A DNA stretch of 64,000 nt, from the NCBI GenBank assembly GCA_026122225.1, contig JANEZZ010000404.1, positions 1,364,001 to 1,428,000 of the forward strand, read 5' to 3'. Position 1 is the first letter of the stretch; every line of letters starts with the position of its first letter. Shown here piece after piece: positions 1 to 11,867 of the stretch. The DNA comes from Heloderma charlesbogerti. Its lineage: Eukaryota > Chordata > Lepidosauria > Squamata > Helodermatidae. The position numbers and the translations under genes are program-made. The notes under the pieces were generated by a model. The model saw nothing but the letters and a program-made list of their open reading frames with translations. It made no database searches and was not told the DNA's origin.

Positions 1-142
1 TCTGTTTTAGACCTGTTTTATTGTTACTTTCTGTTTTAGAAGAAACACCCGCACCCCTCCACACACTCAAAGTTTGGGATGAAGAGGTGTCCATGGGAGC
101 AAATGGAGGGGGGCAGATGTTATACAGAACACAAATACTACA

Positions 143-225
143 CAGCCTTCCCCAGCCTGGCGCCCTCTAGATGTCTTGGACTATAGTTCCCATCATCCCC
201 TGCCAACATGATGGAAGTTGCAATC
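143..225. repeat. Foldback-2 element, degraded copy
   Basis: The left arm (CTTCCCCAGCCTGGCGCCCT followed by CTAGATGT) matches the arm seen in other foldback-2 copies at 7006, 8561 and 36649. Only the beginning of a right arm (ATGATGGAAGTTG) remains before L2-like sequence starts. The family is probably a non-autonomous hAT-like DNA transposon; no transposase is encoded. Confidence 0.55.
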
Positions 226-420
226 AGTGCAGGTCTTTCGAAACAGGTATAATATGATCCCGATACCATCCACTGGTTAGCAGCCTGGCTGTCACATTTT
301 GCACCAACTGAAGCTTCTGGACACTCTTCATGGGTAGCCCCACACAAAGCACATTGTAGTAGTCTAGATGTGGCATAACCAAGGAATGGATAACTTTTGC
401 CAAGCCAGACCAGCTCAGGA
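226..420 (-). mobile_element. L2-type LINE 3'-region fragment
   Basis: Around 335-375 the plus strand carries TAGCCCCACACAAAGCACAT and then TTGTAGTAGTCTAGATG. This closely resembles the reverse complement of the L2 segment at 30140-30180 in this window. It is a short, degenerate, non-coding remnant of an L2-clade element in minus orientation. The edges are approximate. Confidence 0.55.
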
Positions 421-1981
421 AGGGCGGTTATCACCTGAAGAGTTGCTCCCCACCTGCTCCTGTTTCCCCATGCTCCAAGATGCATCTCCTAAAGCTCAGC
501 ATGAAAAACACCTCCTAAAAATGCAAGTTCCAAGAGGCCCGAGCAATATCAAAAGCAACCACACATGCACATGTCCAAACTGGGGTGCCCTTGGCCTCCA
601 GGCCTGTCAAAGTGCCAGCCCCTTAGGTGGTGACCCTGATGGCCCCTGGGCCCCAGCAGTAGTTCCGTGGGGCTGCTCCCCAAGCCAGTAACCACTCGCT
701 CCCCGTCCGCCCCAGGGCAGCCACTCTCCCTTCTTCCCCTTTCACTGCTAGAGTGGTGGTGGTGGCTGCTGCTGCTGCTGTGCAGTGCCCCCCTCTGTGC
801 AGCCACAGGTAGAGCACCAATGCGCAAGAGAGAGCTGCGAGCAGCGCTCTCTGGCAAGCGTCAAGGCGGCAGGTGGAGGGCAGGAGGGGCAGTAAGGTTC
901 CTGGGTCAGATAGAGTCCCCAGTTCAAAGTCCCTTGCACTTCGTAGCACGACGAGGTATATGCTGAGCAATGAACCCGTGGAATTTCTCTCAGAATAAAT
1001 GCACAGAGGAAACTTCTAATGAAGCTGAGCACATCTTTATCCCACACCTTCATCTAAGGAGCTTGTTCTGGCAAAAGCTCACCCTGTGACTTCCTTGGTT
1101 CTGTGGGGGTTCAGACTTCTTCACTGAAATCCAGCCTTGAACCAAATCAGACTATATACTTACCCAGATCTCCTCTGCTACTTCTACCTTCCCTCCCCAT
1201 CCAGCATCTCTGTCCAGCCTCCAATATCCACACATGGGCATAATATTATTAAAGGTGCACACATGTAAAATCCAGTCACATAGGCCTAGATCATGTGACT
1301 GATTCCCAAATGTTATGTGGGCTATTGACTGCGTGATCTGAGCCTAAGGGCTTCTCCACACAGAGCTTTTATCCTGCGATTGAGATTGGTTACTCATGGA
1401 AGATTGCGGGTCCTTTAGAAGATGTCATCAACCTCCAGGGTGTCTCCTGAATTAAACGAGCTTCATTCCATTTTTTAGAAAGATCGGAGATAGTGAGCGA
1501 TCAGATTACAGCGCATTGAGCTTACTCATGAAAGGAGGAAATCCTGCAATAAGAGGAGCTAGACCACAGCGCCATCTAGTGGCTGTATAATGAAACCTAT
1601 AGAGCACGCAGATAAGGGGGGGAAGGAGGGGGAAAGGAAGCCTGAGTAAAGGGAGTCTGTCATCATCCTGCATTTAAAACAGAAGCAGAAAGCCCTGTTT
1701 TAAATGCGGGATTTTAGGCTGGTGTAGAGATGCTCTAAATGAGTTGGATGTTACATGTGGTCATCCTTAAGAACTTTTACACTAGGGCTGTTGAACCTCT
1801 TTCAGCCCGAGGGCCAAGTTCAGTTTCGAGGAAGCTCTTGGGGGTCGCATTCCATTGGTGGGCTGGGCAGAAGGCAAAGGGGACGGGGCAAAATACCGAC
1901 AATTTAGCTTGAAGTTCTTTGTGCCAGTGACTTAAGCCTTAGGAGAGACACTGCAACCTTTTAGCATGGGGTTCTAAAACT
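421..1981. other. No gene recognised; trinucleotide tract inside
   Basis: Single-copy-looking DNA. At 752-782 a (TGG)n-(CTG)n run inflates overlapping open frames into low-complexity serine, histidine, leucine or tryptophan stretches. Those frames are composition artefacts. I see no splice-consistent exon. Confidence 0.4.
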
Positions 1982-2020
1982 GATTCATTCCTGACAGTCT
2001 AAAACTGTCAGGAATGAATC
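1982..2020. repeat. Perfect 17-bp inverted repeat, 5-nt loop
   Basis: The arms at 1982-1998 (GATTCATTCCTGACAGT) and 2004-2020 are exact reverse complements, separated by CTAAA. No poly-T follows, so a Pol III-like terminator is not supported. It may be a cruciform-forming remnant of a larger repeat. Confidence 0.85.
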
Positions 2021-2345
2021 TGAGCATGTGGAGATGTCTGGCAGCTCAGATTCAGATTCAGAAAGGGAACAGCTGAAACGGGGGGAGGCTCTCTCCCTAG
2101 TGAGCCCAGATACAGCGAGACTGTGTCCCAAGACCTTGGCACACCGGTGGCCCAGCCTGTATGTCTCCCCCTTTCTTCCACCATGAGGACCCAAGTTTCA
2201 GAGGAGGAGCGCGAGGGGTGTGACTTGAGGGATGCCAGGGTCCATCGCAGAGCAAAGCGGGCAAAGTTAGGGGCAGGGCTCAGATGCTCCGCCAGGTTGG
2301 CCACTCATGGAAGCCAGCGTAGGAGGGAGCCACCCTAAAGGAGCA
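2021..2345 (+). other. Possible degenerate coding repeat
   Basis: The plus strand reads as an acidic serine-rich stretch (about 2040-2070) followed by basic, arginine-rich stretches broken by stops. The pattern suggests an old retrotransposon gag-like or linker region, but I cannot assign a family. A Bov-B-type tail lies 120 bp downstream and may be unrelated. Confidence 0.2.
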
Positions 2346-2460
2346 GCTTCCCTGCAAAGCAAGTCTGGCCCTGAAGTTCTTGCTCAGACTGCTGGCAACT
2401 TCTCTAACTTCCACTTCATCTCCTCTATTGGTATTCGTAGATGTGTGGATTAGCTGGTTC

Positions 2461-2498
2461 TAAGAGTGGGACACAACTGAATGACTGAACAACAACAA
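2461..2498 (+). mobile_element. Bov-B / Sauria-SINE 3' tail remnant
   Basis: AAGAGTGGGACACAACTGAA followed by TGACTGAACAACAACAA matches the 3' terminus shared by Bov-B LINEs and SINEs mobilised by them. Compare the antisense end at 22451 and the Sauria SINE end near 61325. Only the tail survives. Confidence 0.65.
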
Positions 2499-5092
2499 AT
2501 GCAGTCTGGGAGTTTCCTAGAACCTGCATTTTTAAAGAAGCTAGTTATTAACTAATAAAGTAGTGTAGCTCGAAGCCTTGTTTCCTGGAGTGTATGGATT
2601 GCGAAGGGGGAGGACAAAGGAAACGTAATAAAAAATGTGCAAAAGATGGGAAACCCCTAAACGACTGGGGGGGCGTGGCCATCTAAAGAACCCCAGAGAG
2701 CCAGATTGGGACCACAGGCAGGCTGGATTTGGCCCATGGGCAAAATGTTCATCACCACCAATACACACCCTTGCACCAGCATCAGAGGTGGAGCAGATGC
2801 ACCTGGTGGACGGGGAAAGGGGAGGATGTGCTTCTGTTCCTCAGCATGGCATAGAGAAGCAGATAGTCTGATCCAGCCCACTCCATCCACGACACCAGGC
2901 TCTGATGGCAAGAAGCACATTGGTTCAGTCACGTCTCTACCCAATTCGCATATCCAGTGGGGCGAGGAGCCTGTTTTTAACATCAAAAGAGGCAGACAGG
3001 TGACTTCTCCCCCTCTCATGCCTTGGCTAATTAGGATCAGCCGCCGGGGCACTTTTCTTGCAGCCTGTCTTGCTTGCTTGTCTTGCTCTGTGCCTGGGGC
3101 AACATCTTGCAAGGAGTTAGTGGAGGGGTGTGTGTGTTTCTGCTCCTCTCATCCATGCACCTCTTTCAAGGTTAAGAGGGACCACACCCCTGCTCTATAT
3201 GTGAATGAGATTAAACCAATATGGCTCCCACTGTCCATTCTAACTTCACCTTCAGGAGTTTGATTAGGAAATGGATTTCCTTCCCACAATATGGATTTTG
3301 CCATATCTGTTCCAGGTGTTATTCTAATTAATCCATTGTGTTAAGTTTCATAAGTATCCTCCACAATCCTTGTACCACCGGGCATCAACAGCAATGTGTA
3401 AATTCTGAGCATTAACCTATTTTCCTTCACAATCCTCCAGTCTCTGTTCTTGACAACAACAGGTAACGGCCCTGGAAGCTTTGCTCCTTGCGTCCTGTTC
3501 CTTCCAGCTATTGCAGTGTAGTTGTCTTTTGCAAGCAGTCTTGGAGCCAAGCATCCAAGTTATGTTTTCAGACAGAGTTTGGAAGTTCATGTCATTGCCG
3601 GCGGTGGGAAAGTCCCTGAAAGCACATGCAAAGAGAGCAACTTGGCTCAGGAGCTATGCTGATAATTTGGCTGGTGAAGTTTCTGCTGATTTGCATGGGG
3701 TGAGGGAGGGAGAGCGTGCGCACACATTAAGTTACATGAATGGTATTAACTGGACAAATCGGAAGAACAAGGTGTTCAACAATGGTGCCAATCGATGAAA
3801 GATTTATGTACTTAAAATACACTGACTTCAATGTAGTGAGAATGAATCCTAGAAAAAAAGTTACTTCCACACCCGTGAAAAACATTTCCAAAAGACTACC
3901 TATGCTGCCACTACAAGAAACCAATGAGATAGCACAGTCTGTGTCTTGTTGTCCCAGAAATACAAGCCAACAGATTACTATTTTTATAGATGATTTGTCT
4001 CCTTTTTAAAACTTATCTACCTAATTTCCTTCCCGTCTCCTCAACCAAAGCGCTATGAGGTGTTTTTATCCCTTTATTCCTGAGGTTTTCTTAAACAATG
4101 CCACCCACGATTATGAAAACCATGCCACGCTTGGCAAGAATCATTCTAAATTAAAGCAAGAATGAAATTTGTGAACAAGCAAAGCCTTTAAAATATGACA
4201 TTTCATCCTCTGTCACTGCCATTTGTCATGCTGTAAGATTTATTTATTTTTAAAAATAAATGCAAACCTTAAAGGGATTCCCATTTGTATCCCATTTTTT
4301 GTCATGCAAGGATTGAATGTGAGTTCCATGATGGGCCTGGGAGATGGGGAGCTCTGCTCCAGGAGATGGATCCTCAGGATTTGCAGTAGGCCAGCACAAC
4401 TTGTGATCTACCCAGCCAAACACCATCCTCCAGGTACGCATTGTGACCCACAGGGTGCCCGACACGCTGTCTGGCAGCTCCGTGCAGGCAGAAAAAATGG
4501 GATTTATCAAGGGTCTTAATGGGCAACCAGATGTGTCTGGTGGGAGGGTGCATTTAGCTTGGTGCATGAAAGGAGGTGCAGGCCTGATGTACACAGATGC
4601 TCCTGCTTTAACCACTGCCTAACCTGGCCCCATCACAACCAGAAACTCTCTCTAAGGGGAGGGGGGGGGTGAGAGAGAGGGCTATCCACAGCATTCTCTA
4701 CTCTCAGCCACACAAGTAACGTCTCTTCTGATCCATATGTATGGGTTTGGCAGGTTCTACGTGACTGGAGGTTCCTTCTTGTTGAATTGTTCTCCTCATC
4801 TCCAAGGAAAATACCCATCTGTGTGCGCAGAAGTCCAGCCTTGGATTCCAAATGCAACAAATTAGAGCCTTTGAAAAAGCTGGAAAGATGCTGTAAATGC
4901 TGGGATAAGCATAACTTTCAAAAGCTTCACATGGCTCACAGTCTTTGCTGGAAAGCGTTTTGTAAAGGCTGCTGTCATTATTTATTCTTCGTTAAATTTT
5001 GTTGCAGGCAACCTTGCTTAAGAAAGGAGCCTGGAACCCTCTTGGCTGCTATAGGATTTAGGATCACGCAAGGACATTTCCTTCTGTCTAGC
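2499..5092. other. No gene or clear repeat recognised
   Basis: Mixed-composition single-copy-looking DNA. Open frames here (up to 185 codons at 2706-3263) have no recognisable domain and overlap open frames on the other strand. About 3560-3760 contains an ATTTGCAT octamer and little repeat sequence, but that is too weak to call regulatory. Confidence 0.35.
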
Positions 5093-5289
5093 ACAGGAAC
5101 ATCGGAAGCTGCCTTATACTGGGTCAAACTCTTGGTCCATTTAAGCCCTGTATTGTCAACACTGACTGGCAGCAATGGCTCTCCAGGGTTTCAGCCAGGA
5201 GTTTGTCCAGCCCTACCTTGAGATGCCAGGGATTGAACCTGCTACCATGTGCATGCAAAGTAGGTGCTCTACCACTGAGCCCCAGCTCC
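5093..5289 (-). mobile_element. SINE-A (tRNA-derived), minus strand
   Basis: Read on the minus strand, it has a tRNA-like head with an A-box-like CTCAGTGGTAGAGCACCTAC, then TTTGCATGCA and a B-box-like GGTTCAATCCC. The body carries the CTGGAGAGCC motif and the 3' part is CAGTATAAGGCAGCTTCC. Four related copies in this window (12883, 35088, 35682 and 57445) share this order. It is non-coding and would depend on a LINE reverse transcriptase. Confidence 0.75.
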
Positions 5290-6707
5290 AGCAATGAACC
5301 ACTAGGAGACGACATGGAAGTGTTGGGCACAATCCACCAGGATGTTCTACACAAGCTCTGGTGAAAAGAACGGGACCTGTCAAGAGCACAATATGCAGCA
5401 CAATTTCAGTGGGACTTGCCCAGGATAAATTCCTGGTGGTTTGTGCTCTTTGTCTTGTCTAAAAAACAGAGAGAGAGAGAGAGCCCTGATAAACTGGGCC
5501 GGCCCTACCATTAGGCAGTGTGAAGCAGTTGCTGAGAGGCAGCAGCAAGGTGTTGAAAGAGAGACCTGTGTGTCATGCGGCCTGCTCTGTGCCCGCAAAG
5601 TTAGTCTGCTGCTTTCAAGTGTGGTGAAGGATGCTGTCCGATCACCAGTGGTGAACAAAGATTCAACTGCCAGTCCAGCCAGCTTTTGTACATGGGATGG
5701 GAAAGAGTGCCATCCTGTTCTTTGGCTCAGGCAGTAACATACCTGGGGCTGGCCTTGCTGGCAAACAAGCAGCTATGTTGCTTGTGTTGCCAAGAAGGGA
5801 GAGCTGATTTGAAATAGTTATGGGAGGTAAATTTTTAGAGACCCCTTCCAGTGCTTGATGTTATGGGTTTGATGTCCAAGGTATTGGATGAAATCCCTTG
5901 CGTATAAGGCCAGATTCAGTAACCATAATATTCCCTTGATTTGTCTATAGATCTAGGACCTGGGCTGCTTCATTATACCTTTCCTGCAACCCAAATGTGT
6001 TGCCCAGAATAGATCGGAGCAATTTCTTTGCTACAAAGATGTCTCCATTCCTCCTGATGCTTTCTGCCCCCTTTTCTTCCCTTCTTCTCCTTTCTGTGTG
6101 TGTTTGCTCAGTACAGCTGCCAAAAGGTTCTGCTCAGCATGCCACAAAAAATGCAGACTTCTGAATTCCAGACTTTCGCTTGAAGAATAATTTATGTTTG
6201 GGCGGTGGAAAGTACATTTTCCCATGCCAATGGAGACAAAAAGAATATCTTTACAAAAATATATTGGGGGCACGAGAGAGACTGCAAGTCCTGTGCCTGC
6301 TGATATTTTTTCATAGGAGAGGAATCTTGGCCCCCGATCGTTCAACAACTTGCGGACGACACGGGGCTTGCTATTTTCTGGGAATCAGATGAGCTCATTC
6401 CGGGCATCGAACTCCCAGTCCTGTGCTGGTGCTCCATCCAGCTGCCCAGCAAAGGGGGCCCTCTCAGGCTGGACACAGCACTGGCTCTGGAGGCACCCTC
6501 CAAGCACCGACCTCCTCACCGCCATGGTCCCGCCTGCTCTTGCTCCCCCGCGTGGCTCCCACTTGCTGGCTTGACAGGCAGAGAGAGCCAGGGAGCAAGG
6601 CAGCAGCAGCATCCCCCGCCCCTCCTGCTCACCACCACCAAAACAAGCAAGCAGGTTCCAATGGGGCAGAGAGGGAGCAAGTCTTGCACCTCCCAGGCAC
6701 ATTTAGA
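5290..6707. other. No gene recognised
   Basis: No domain-bearing frame. Short (GA)n at about 5468-5483. Frames near 6385-6780 overlap on both strands and are serine, proline or glycine rich, as expected for GC-rich noncoding DNA. Confidence 0.4.
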
Positions 6708-6793
6708 GACATTAAAAAGTTCTGCAACTCCCAGCATTCCCAGCCAGTATGGCTGGCTGGGGAATGCTGGGAGTTCTAGGACATTTTAATGTC
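6708..6793. repeat. Long imperfect hairpin (foldback)
   Basis: The left arm from 6708 (GACATTAAAAAGTTCTGCAA, then CTCCCAGCATTCCCAGCCAG) pairs with the right arm ending at 6793 (ATTTTAATGTC). There are only a few mismatches and a very short loop near 6748-6751. The size and symmetry fit an internally deleted MITE. I found no convincing target-site duplication. Confidence 0.75.
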
Positions 6794-7005
6794 AAACTGC
6801 ATAGGATTGTGCCCTGACCGTGTTAGGCTGCAAATATAGGGCCTGTGAGAAACTGCATTGGTGCCATTCTGTGGGAGGGGGGGAGAAAAGAGCTGCAAGG
6901 GCTCAACCTGCTACACAAGAGAAGCAATCCAGCTGTTACATGCCCAATGCATTTTGAGAAGGGCTTCCTTGGGAGCACAGTAAATGAATAGTTCATTTCT
7001 GTCAC

Positions 7006-7135
7006 CCTTCCCCAACCTGGTGCCCTCCAGATCTTTTAGCCTACAGGTCCCAGCATTCCTGACCGTTGGCCATGATGATAGCTGATGTGGGACGAAGTCC
7101 TAAACATCTGGAAGGTACCAGATCAGGGAAGGCTG
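7006..7135. mobile_element. Foldback-2 element, near complete
   Basis: The left arm CCTTCCCCAACCTGGTGCCC and the right arm ending GGTACCAGATCAGGGAAGG are imperfect inverted repeats. Their inner arms are CCCAGCATTCC and ATGATAGCTGATGTGGGAC. It is non-coding. The family is hAT-like by its arms; the best boundary evidence is in the copy at 63486. Confidence 0.65.
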
Positions 7136-7479
7136 ATCTATATCAAGAGGAAGGCGACCGTTTGGGGGCTGTGAGCACGTTTGGCAATTTCAGAAACTGT
7201 CCTGGGCACCACCACAAAACGGCTGCTATGGGGGCGTGGCTAGTCACCAAGGGCAAGTAACCTGCCCAAAAGACTACAAGGCAGTACAAGGCAGTACGAG
7301 TTCAGGGCTCCAGTACACTTTTGAACCCACCATTTTCTGTGCCAGCAGAAACCTTTTTCACAGAAGGCAGACTCTTTTTCTCTCACCCCTCTGTCTCTGC
7401 CAACCAACTCGTCCCTTGCGCCTCTTTTCCTCTCTCACCCCAGATCACTACTTATAGACTGGGTATGCATGACACGAGG

Positions 7480-7672
7480 GTGGTCAATAAGCCACGGTGG
7501 CTTTTTAACCACCCATGTGCATGTCGGCTGCTTTCCCTGATTACCCTTGCCGGGCACACGGGTTGCTGTGATGTCTGAACCTGGCAAGGGCGGGTGGCCG
7601 GGGTAGTTAGCAAACCACTCAGCAACTCTATGGCTTATTAACCACCCTCATATCATGCAGGCTGCCTCACTG
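7480..7672. repeat. AACCAC/GTGGTT-rich imperfect inverted repeat
   Basis: The left side has GTGGTCAATAAGCCACGGTG and TTTTTAACCACCC; the right side has GCAAACCACTC and GGCTTATTAACCACCCTCA. Similar motifs recur at 20985-21205 and 43790-44190. It is probably one degenerate interspersed repeat family whose type cannot be settled by eye. Confidence 0.45.
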
Positions 7673-7681
7673 ACATAGCAT

Positions 7682-7980
7682 TCTCTCACTTTGGATCACC
7701 ACACATATGCGCACATGCACCACACATATGCGTGCACATAGACACAGTGCTCTCTCTCTCCCACTCTCTCACATACACATGCAAGCACCCCATGTCCCCA
7801 TCATATACACATGCATATGCACACACACACTGCAAGTATGTGAAAAAACACACTCACTCTCTTGTGGGATCCCTCCAAATCCACCCCCCTCTGGATCACC
7901 CCTAAATGCCTTCTCTCCTCCACTCTCTTTCTCACACACATGCAGTCTCCATCCATTCAGACACACAAGCACACAACCCT
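7682..7980. repeat. CA-rich low-complexity tract
   Basis: An interrupted mixture of CACACATATGCGCACATGCA-type motifs and CT-rich stretches. It is a degenerate microsatellite cluster; the open frames across it are low complexity. Confidence 0.7.
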
Positions 7981-8560
7981 TCCCATGCTCCCCCGCCCCT
8001 GCCCAGTTGCTCTCAGTTGTCTTCCCTGATCCCTCTGCTGGGTTACCACTGCCCTTCCTAGCCCCCTGCTACTCTCTGTAGCGCCCCCCCCCCCCTATTT
8101 ACCAAACAGCAGTGAGAAGTGTCCCTTTTTCTTTTTACCCTTGTTTTTCTTGGTGGCTGGGCATGCTGCAGAGAAAAGTATCCTTCTGTAGCCCACAAGC
8201 TTCATTTCCTATGAATGCCTCTGAGCCCCATGTGGGAAATGAAAATGGCAGTGGCTGGAGGCCATCACTTTGCTTTGAAGTGATCCTAGCTGCCAGTAAT
8301 AGCATTTTTCAATAGGGTTTTAAGAAAATTAAAATTAGGAGGGGTGGGTGCTAAGGAAAATGCCTGAGGATGCACTGGCGCCCCGGGGCACCATGTTGCC
8401 TGCCCCATGGTAGACTTTCACATGAATGCAAAATGCTAAAGCAAATCAATTCACATCTGTCTTCAAATAGAAGATCTACCACCATGAAAATATGGCTCAT
8501 TATTCTTAAAATGAGGAAGCAATGCATAATTAAACGTGAATAGTTGTTGACATATTGCAC

Positions 8561-8650
8561 CAGCTTTCCCCAACCTGGTGCCTACCAGATGTGTTGGAAG
8601 ACGACTCCAATCATCCCCAGCCAGCACAGGCTAACACATCTGGAAGTCTG
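8561..8650. mobile_element. Foldback-2 element, internally deleted
   Basis: Left arm CAGCTTTCCCCAACCTGGTG, inner CATCCCCAGCCAGCACAGG, right arm ACACATCTGGAAGTCTG. The centre is shortened compared with the copy at 7006. Confidence 0.6.
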
Positions 8651-10710
8651 TATTACATGAACTGGTGCCCATTTTGCATCCCTGCTGGTGTCACCCCACC
8701 TATTTACCCAACTGGTCTCATGCATTGTCACCAAGGCCTTGGTATCTTCCCTGACCACCCAGGAATGCTTGCTTTGCAAAGTGCCTGTTCCGAAAGACCT
8801 GAGGAGTAGGAACAGGGGACGCTCTCTGTTGGTAGGAGTCAGGCTTAACTCCAATAGGGCTTGCATGGGACAAATTCCCGGGGGATTGTGCCCAGAGTCC
8901 AGAAGGCATGAGCCACATTGAACTGCTACTAAGAAAGCAGGTGCAGGGGTGGCCAACTGAGCAGACGTAAGTGCCAATGGGGGAAGACAACTCTCTCGGT
9001 GCCAAAAGTCAGCCTGATTCCCTGGCTGATGGGGACTAAAACTGGAAACAACCGGGAAGGAAAAAGGCAAACAAAAAAACAAAAGGAAAGGGGGAAAAAA
9101 CCAGAAGTCAGAATCTTAAACAGGAAAAGCCCAGCGTCAGGACTGGCTGGCGATAACAGAGAACTCCGCTGAATACACAAACAACAGAGCTTAAACAGGG
9201 GCAGTCTGGCCAAAGCAACCCCTTGGCTGATGTAACAGCTGGGAAGAACACGGCTGTGGGCCTGAACAGAGTGAAGTGTGCTAGGCAACCTGGGGCCGGC
9301 TGGCCCTGGGGCAGCATGGCCCTGCTAGGGGTGACAGCTTATCTCGCTGGGCTTGTGTTGCCCATGCCCAGCCTATGCATTCTGGACACTGGCCTGCCAC
9401 CTCCAGCAGGTGCTCTGGAGAGCCCTGCCAGCCGCTCTCCTGCTGTGGAATTTGCTGCAGTGAGAGAGCGGGTGGCGGCGGGGCTCTCTGGAGCATCTGC
9501 ACACCTGCCCATCTCCTTACTACAACTGTGGCCAGACCTTGCTAGAGATTGCCGGAACTCTTGCAAGAGCAGGATCTCACAAGAGTTTGAGTGAGCTCTC
9601 TTGAGATGCAGGTAAGCTCTTGTAAGAGTGCCACATCCAGGAACGGGCGCAAGGCAGAGGCAAGAAGGGGTGCAAAGCAGCGTGTGTTCTCACTTCAGGC
9701 AGCAAGGTGAGTTTGGTGGGGGCTGGTCTGAGCTTTTTCTGGACCAGATTCACCATCAGATGCAAGAAGTGTTATCCTCAGTCGGTTAGGAACATATCTG
9801 GGGTGGAGGGGTGGGCGAATGTAAACAGTGAAGTCAGATGGAAATGAAATGCAAAAAAAAAAATACAAGTTCTGACAATCACAGTGTCTGAGGAGCCACA
9901 GGATGGTGTCGATTCCAACCCCCCAGGCCACAGAGACAGCTGCAACCTTAGGAGCAGAAATCCAAGTGCGGATCCTTCTGCTCCCCCCCCCCGCCCCTTC
10001 AAAAAGCACCACGGTAGTGATTGGAGAGGGAGAAAGGGGAGGGAGGAGGAGAGGCCTGGATCCATTTGATCCAACAGCCTCTCCATTGCTGTCCCCACCC
10101 AATGGAAGGGAAGTCTAGCTGAAAATGGCTACAAAGGAGGACAGAGAAGCTGTAAAAGCCTCTGTCCTTCTCCCACCCTGCCTGGCTCTTGCTGGAAGAG
10201 CTTTGGATAAACATAAGGCTCCAAGATCAGAGTCCTTTGTCTATGGAACATCAATCGCTTAGGTCTGCGCTCTAAAGCTAAAATGTATGCAAAATAAGCA
10301 CAGTGACCATTCACAAAGCCACACTGAGGATAATACAAACACCTTGGCACTGCTAACTTAGTACCTTTTGTGTTAAAAAAAAAATCCCACCATTATCTCA
10401 ATTCAGGCCACACGTAACAGAATTTAATTAATTTTCAAGAAATTGTGATTCAGCAGTTTTAAAGTGGAGTCTCCCTTTGAAGTTCCTTTCGTTTAACAAT
10501 GGCCACTTTAAGGTCAGCACAGAGTGACCTGAGAGGTTGAAATGTTCTTCTACTGTTTTTGTGAACAAACTCACAATCTAAGGTGGGTGGGGGAGAAAAG
10601 TAGGGAGAAAATGGAAGAAATCGTGCAAATTGAACACGCTGGTGTGTCATAAGCAAACTTGTATAGAAAGTATTGATTAGGGACTGAGTATGACTTAAGC
10701 AGCCTGTAAT
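8651..10710. other. No gene recognised
   Basis: There are several overlapping open frames (166 codons at 8582-9082 minus; 123 codons at 9223-9594 plus) but no recognisable domain. At 9555-9635 short CTCTTGCAAGAG-like inverted motifs recur. Nothing else is supportable. Confidence 0.35.
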
Positions 10711-10729
10711 CCCCCCCCCGGGGGGGGGG
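10711..10729. repeat. C9-G10 palindromic homopolymer junction
   Basis: Nine C are followed directly by ten G (10711-10729). This is a perfect self-complementary tract that is hard to sequence. It may be real or an assembly or polymerase artefact. Confidence 0.85.
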
Positions 10730-10862
10730 TTTATTTGGGCATACAGTACTGTAGTCAGACACACTATGATTAGAACCATTTCATGGCTTCCTCACACCAC
10801 AAGTCACAATCTGACCTGACATTTCTGACTAGCTCAGAGTTTCAGACAAGCCTGATAGTAAC

Positions 10863-10936
10863 CACGTTTACTAAGAAGTATGTACCATGGAATTAACTGG
10901 GATTTACTTCCAAGTAAATATACTTAAGATTACAGC
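10863..10936. repeat. AGTAAGTCCCATTG-type short interspersed repeat
   Basis: GTTTACTAAGAAGTATGTAC, then GGAATTAACTGGGATTTACT and AAGATTACAGC, follows the layout of a repeat also seen at 34205, 34520, 59160 and 59895. The arms are inverted and non-coding. It is probably a short DNA-transposon relic. Confidence 0.5.
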
Positions 10937-10957
10937 TCTTGGACAGAAGAAAATAGT

Positions 10958-10976
10958 CACACACACACACACACAT
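10958..10976. repeat. (CA)n microsatellite
   Basis: An uninterrupted dinucleotide run of about nine units. Confidence 0.85.
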
Positions 10977-11867
10977 ACACCCCCCACATAACAAATGAGA
11001 AAGAGAAATAACCCTCTGTAGTACAGTAATATTTTTTTTAAAAAGCAATCTCACCCAACTCATACATGTTATCTTAGCAATCAGCACACACAAAAGGAGG
11101 CCCCATGGGAACTCTGTCACTTCTCTTTTTAAAAAAGGAACGGGAGAGTACTTATTCCTTTCCATATTTTATGACTTGAGACCTGATATGATTTGCCAAA
11201 GAGACACAAATATACGGCTTGTGGAGGTTTTGCTCCAGTTATTGTTACTTTGGTTTAGACAGCATAAGTCCCAACGCAGTCTTGTAGAGATCCCTGCTGG
11301 ATAAAACCAAACATGGCCCCTCCGTCACGTTTCTAAACGTTGGTGACGTGTTTTGGTGCTCATTTTGTCACGCAGGCCTTGTAACCTCTTCTCGGGTTGC
11401 TGAGGGCCCAGGAAATTGCGAGGCTGTTGCTGGAGGTGCTGCTGGCAAATGCCATATTTGCATAAAATGCCCTTCAGGGGAAAAGGGTTTCTAAAGGTAT
11501 AGACCTCTTCTCCTACTTGTGGCATAACAGGCGCACACCAACCCGCTTGGGGCTCAGCACTCAAATGTCAAAACAGCCCAGATGTTCAGGGGAAAGGTGG
11601 AAACAGGGAGAAGGAATAAGCACTCCCTTTTCCCTGTTCCTTACACTTGTGCGTGTAATCCAAAACAGGAGGCCAGATGCTGGCTCCCCCATGAAACAGT
11701 GGTGCAGTTAGGTAGTTTTAGATTCTGGACTCAGTGGTCCCACACACGCTGCAATTAGGTAGTAATGTGTATTGCTTCATGTACTTCAAAATGTGGTAAA
11801 GCCGCCCTGCTCCTTCTGCAGAGTGGGCCCCCGGAGTTCCACTCCAATGTCCTACCCCGACGGTGCT
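10977..11867. other. No gene recognised
   Basis: AT-rich, then mixed DNA with no domain-bearing frame and no clear repeat. Confidence 0.35.

Noticed and set aside
549..970. Histidine/serine- and leucine-rich overlapping frames
   Set aside because: They come from the (TGG)n-(CTG)n trinucleotide run read in several frames.
2706..3263. 185-codon plus frame as a gene
   Set aside because: It overlaps a 151-codon frame on the other strand, has no domain and no codon-use signal that I can see.
7682..7980. CA-rich region as an exon with Thr/His-rich protein
   Set aside because: Low-complexity microsatellite composition; open frames are a by-product.
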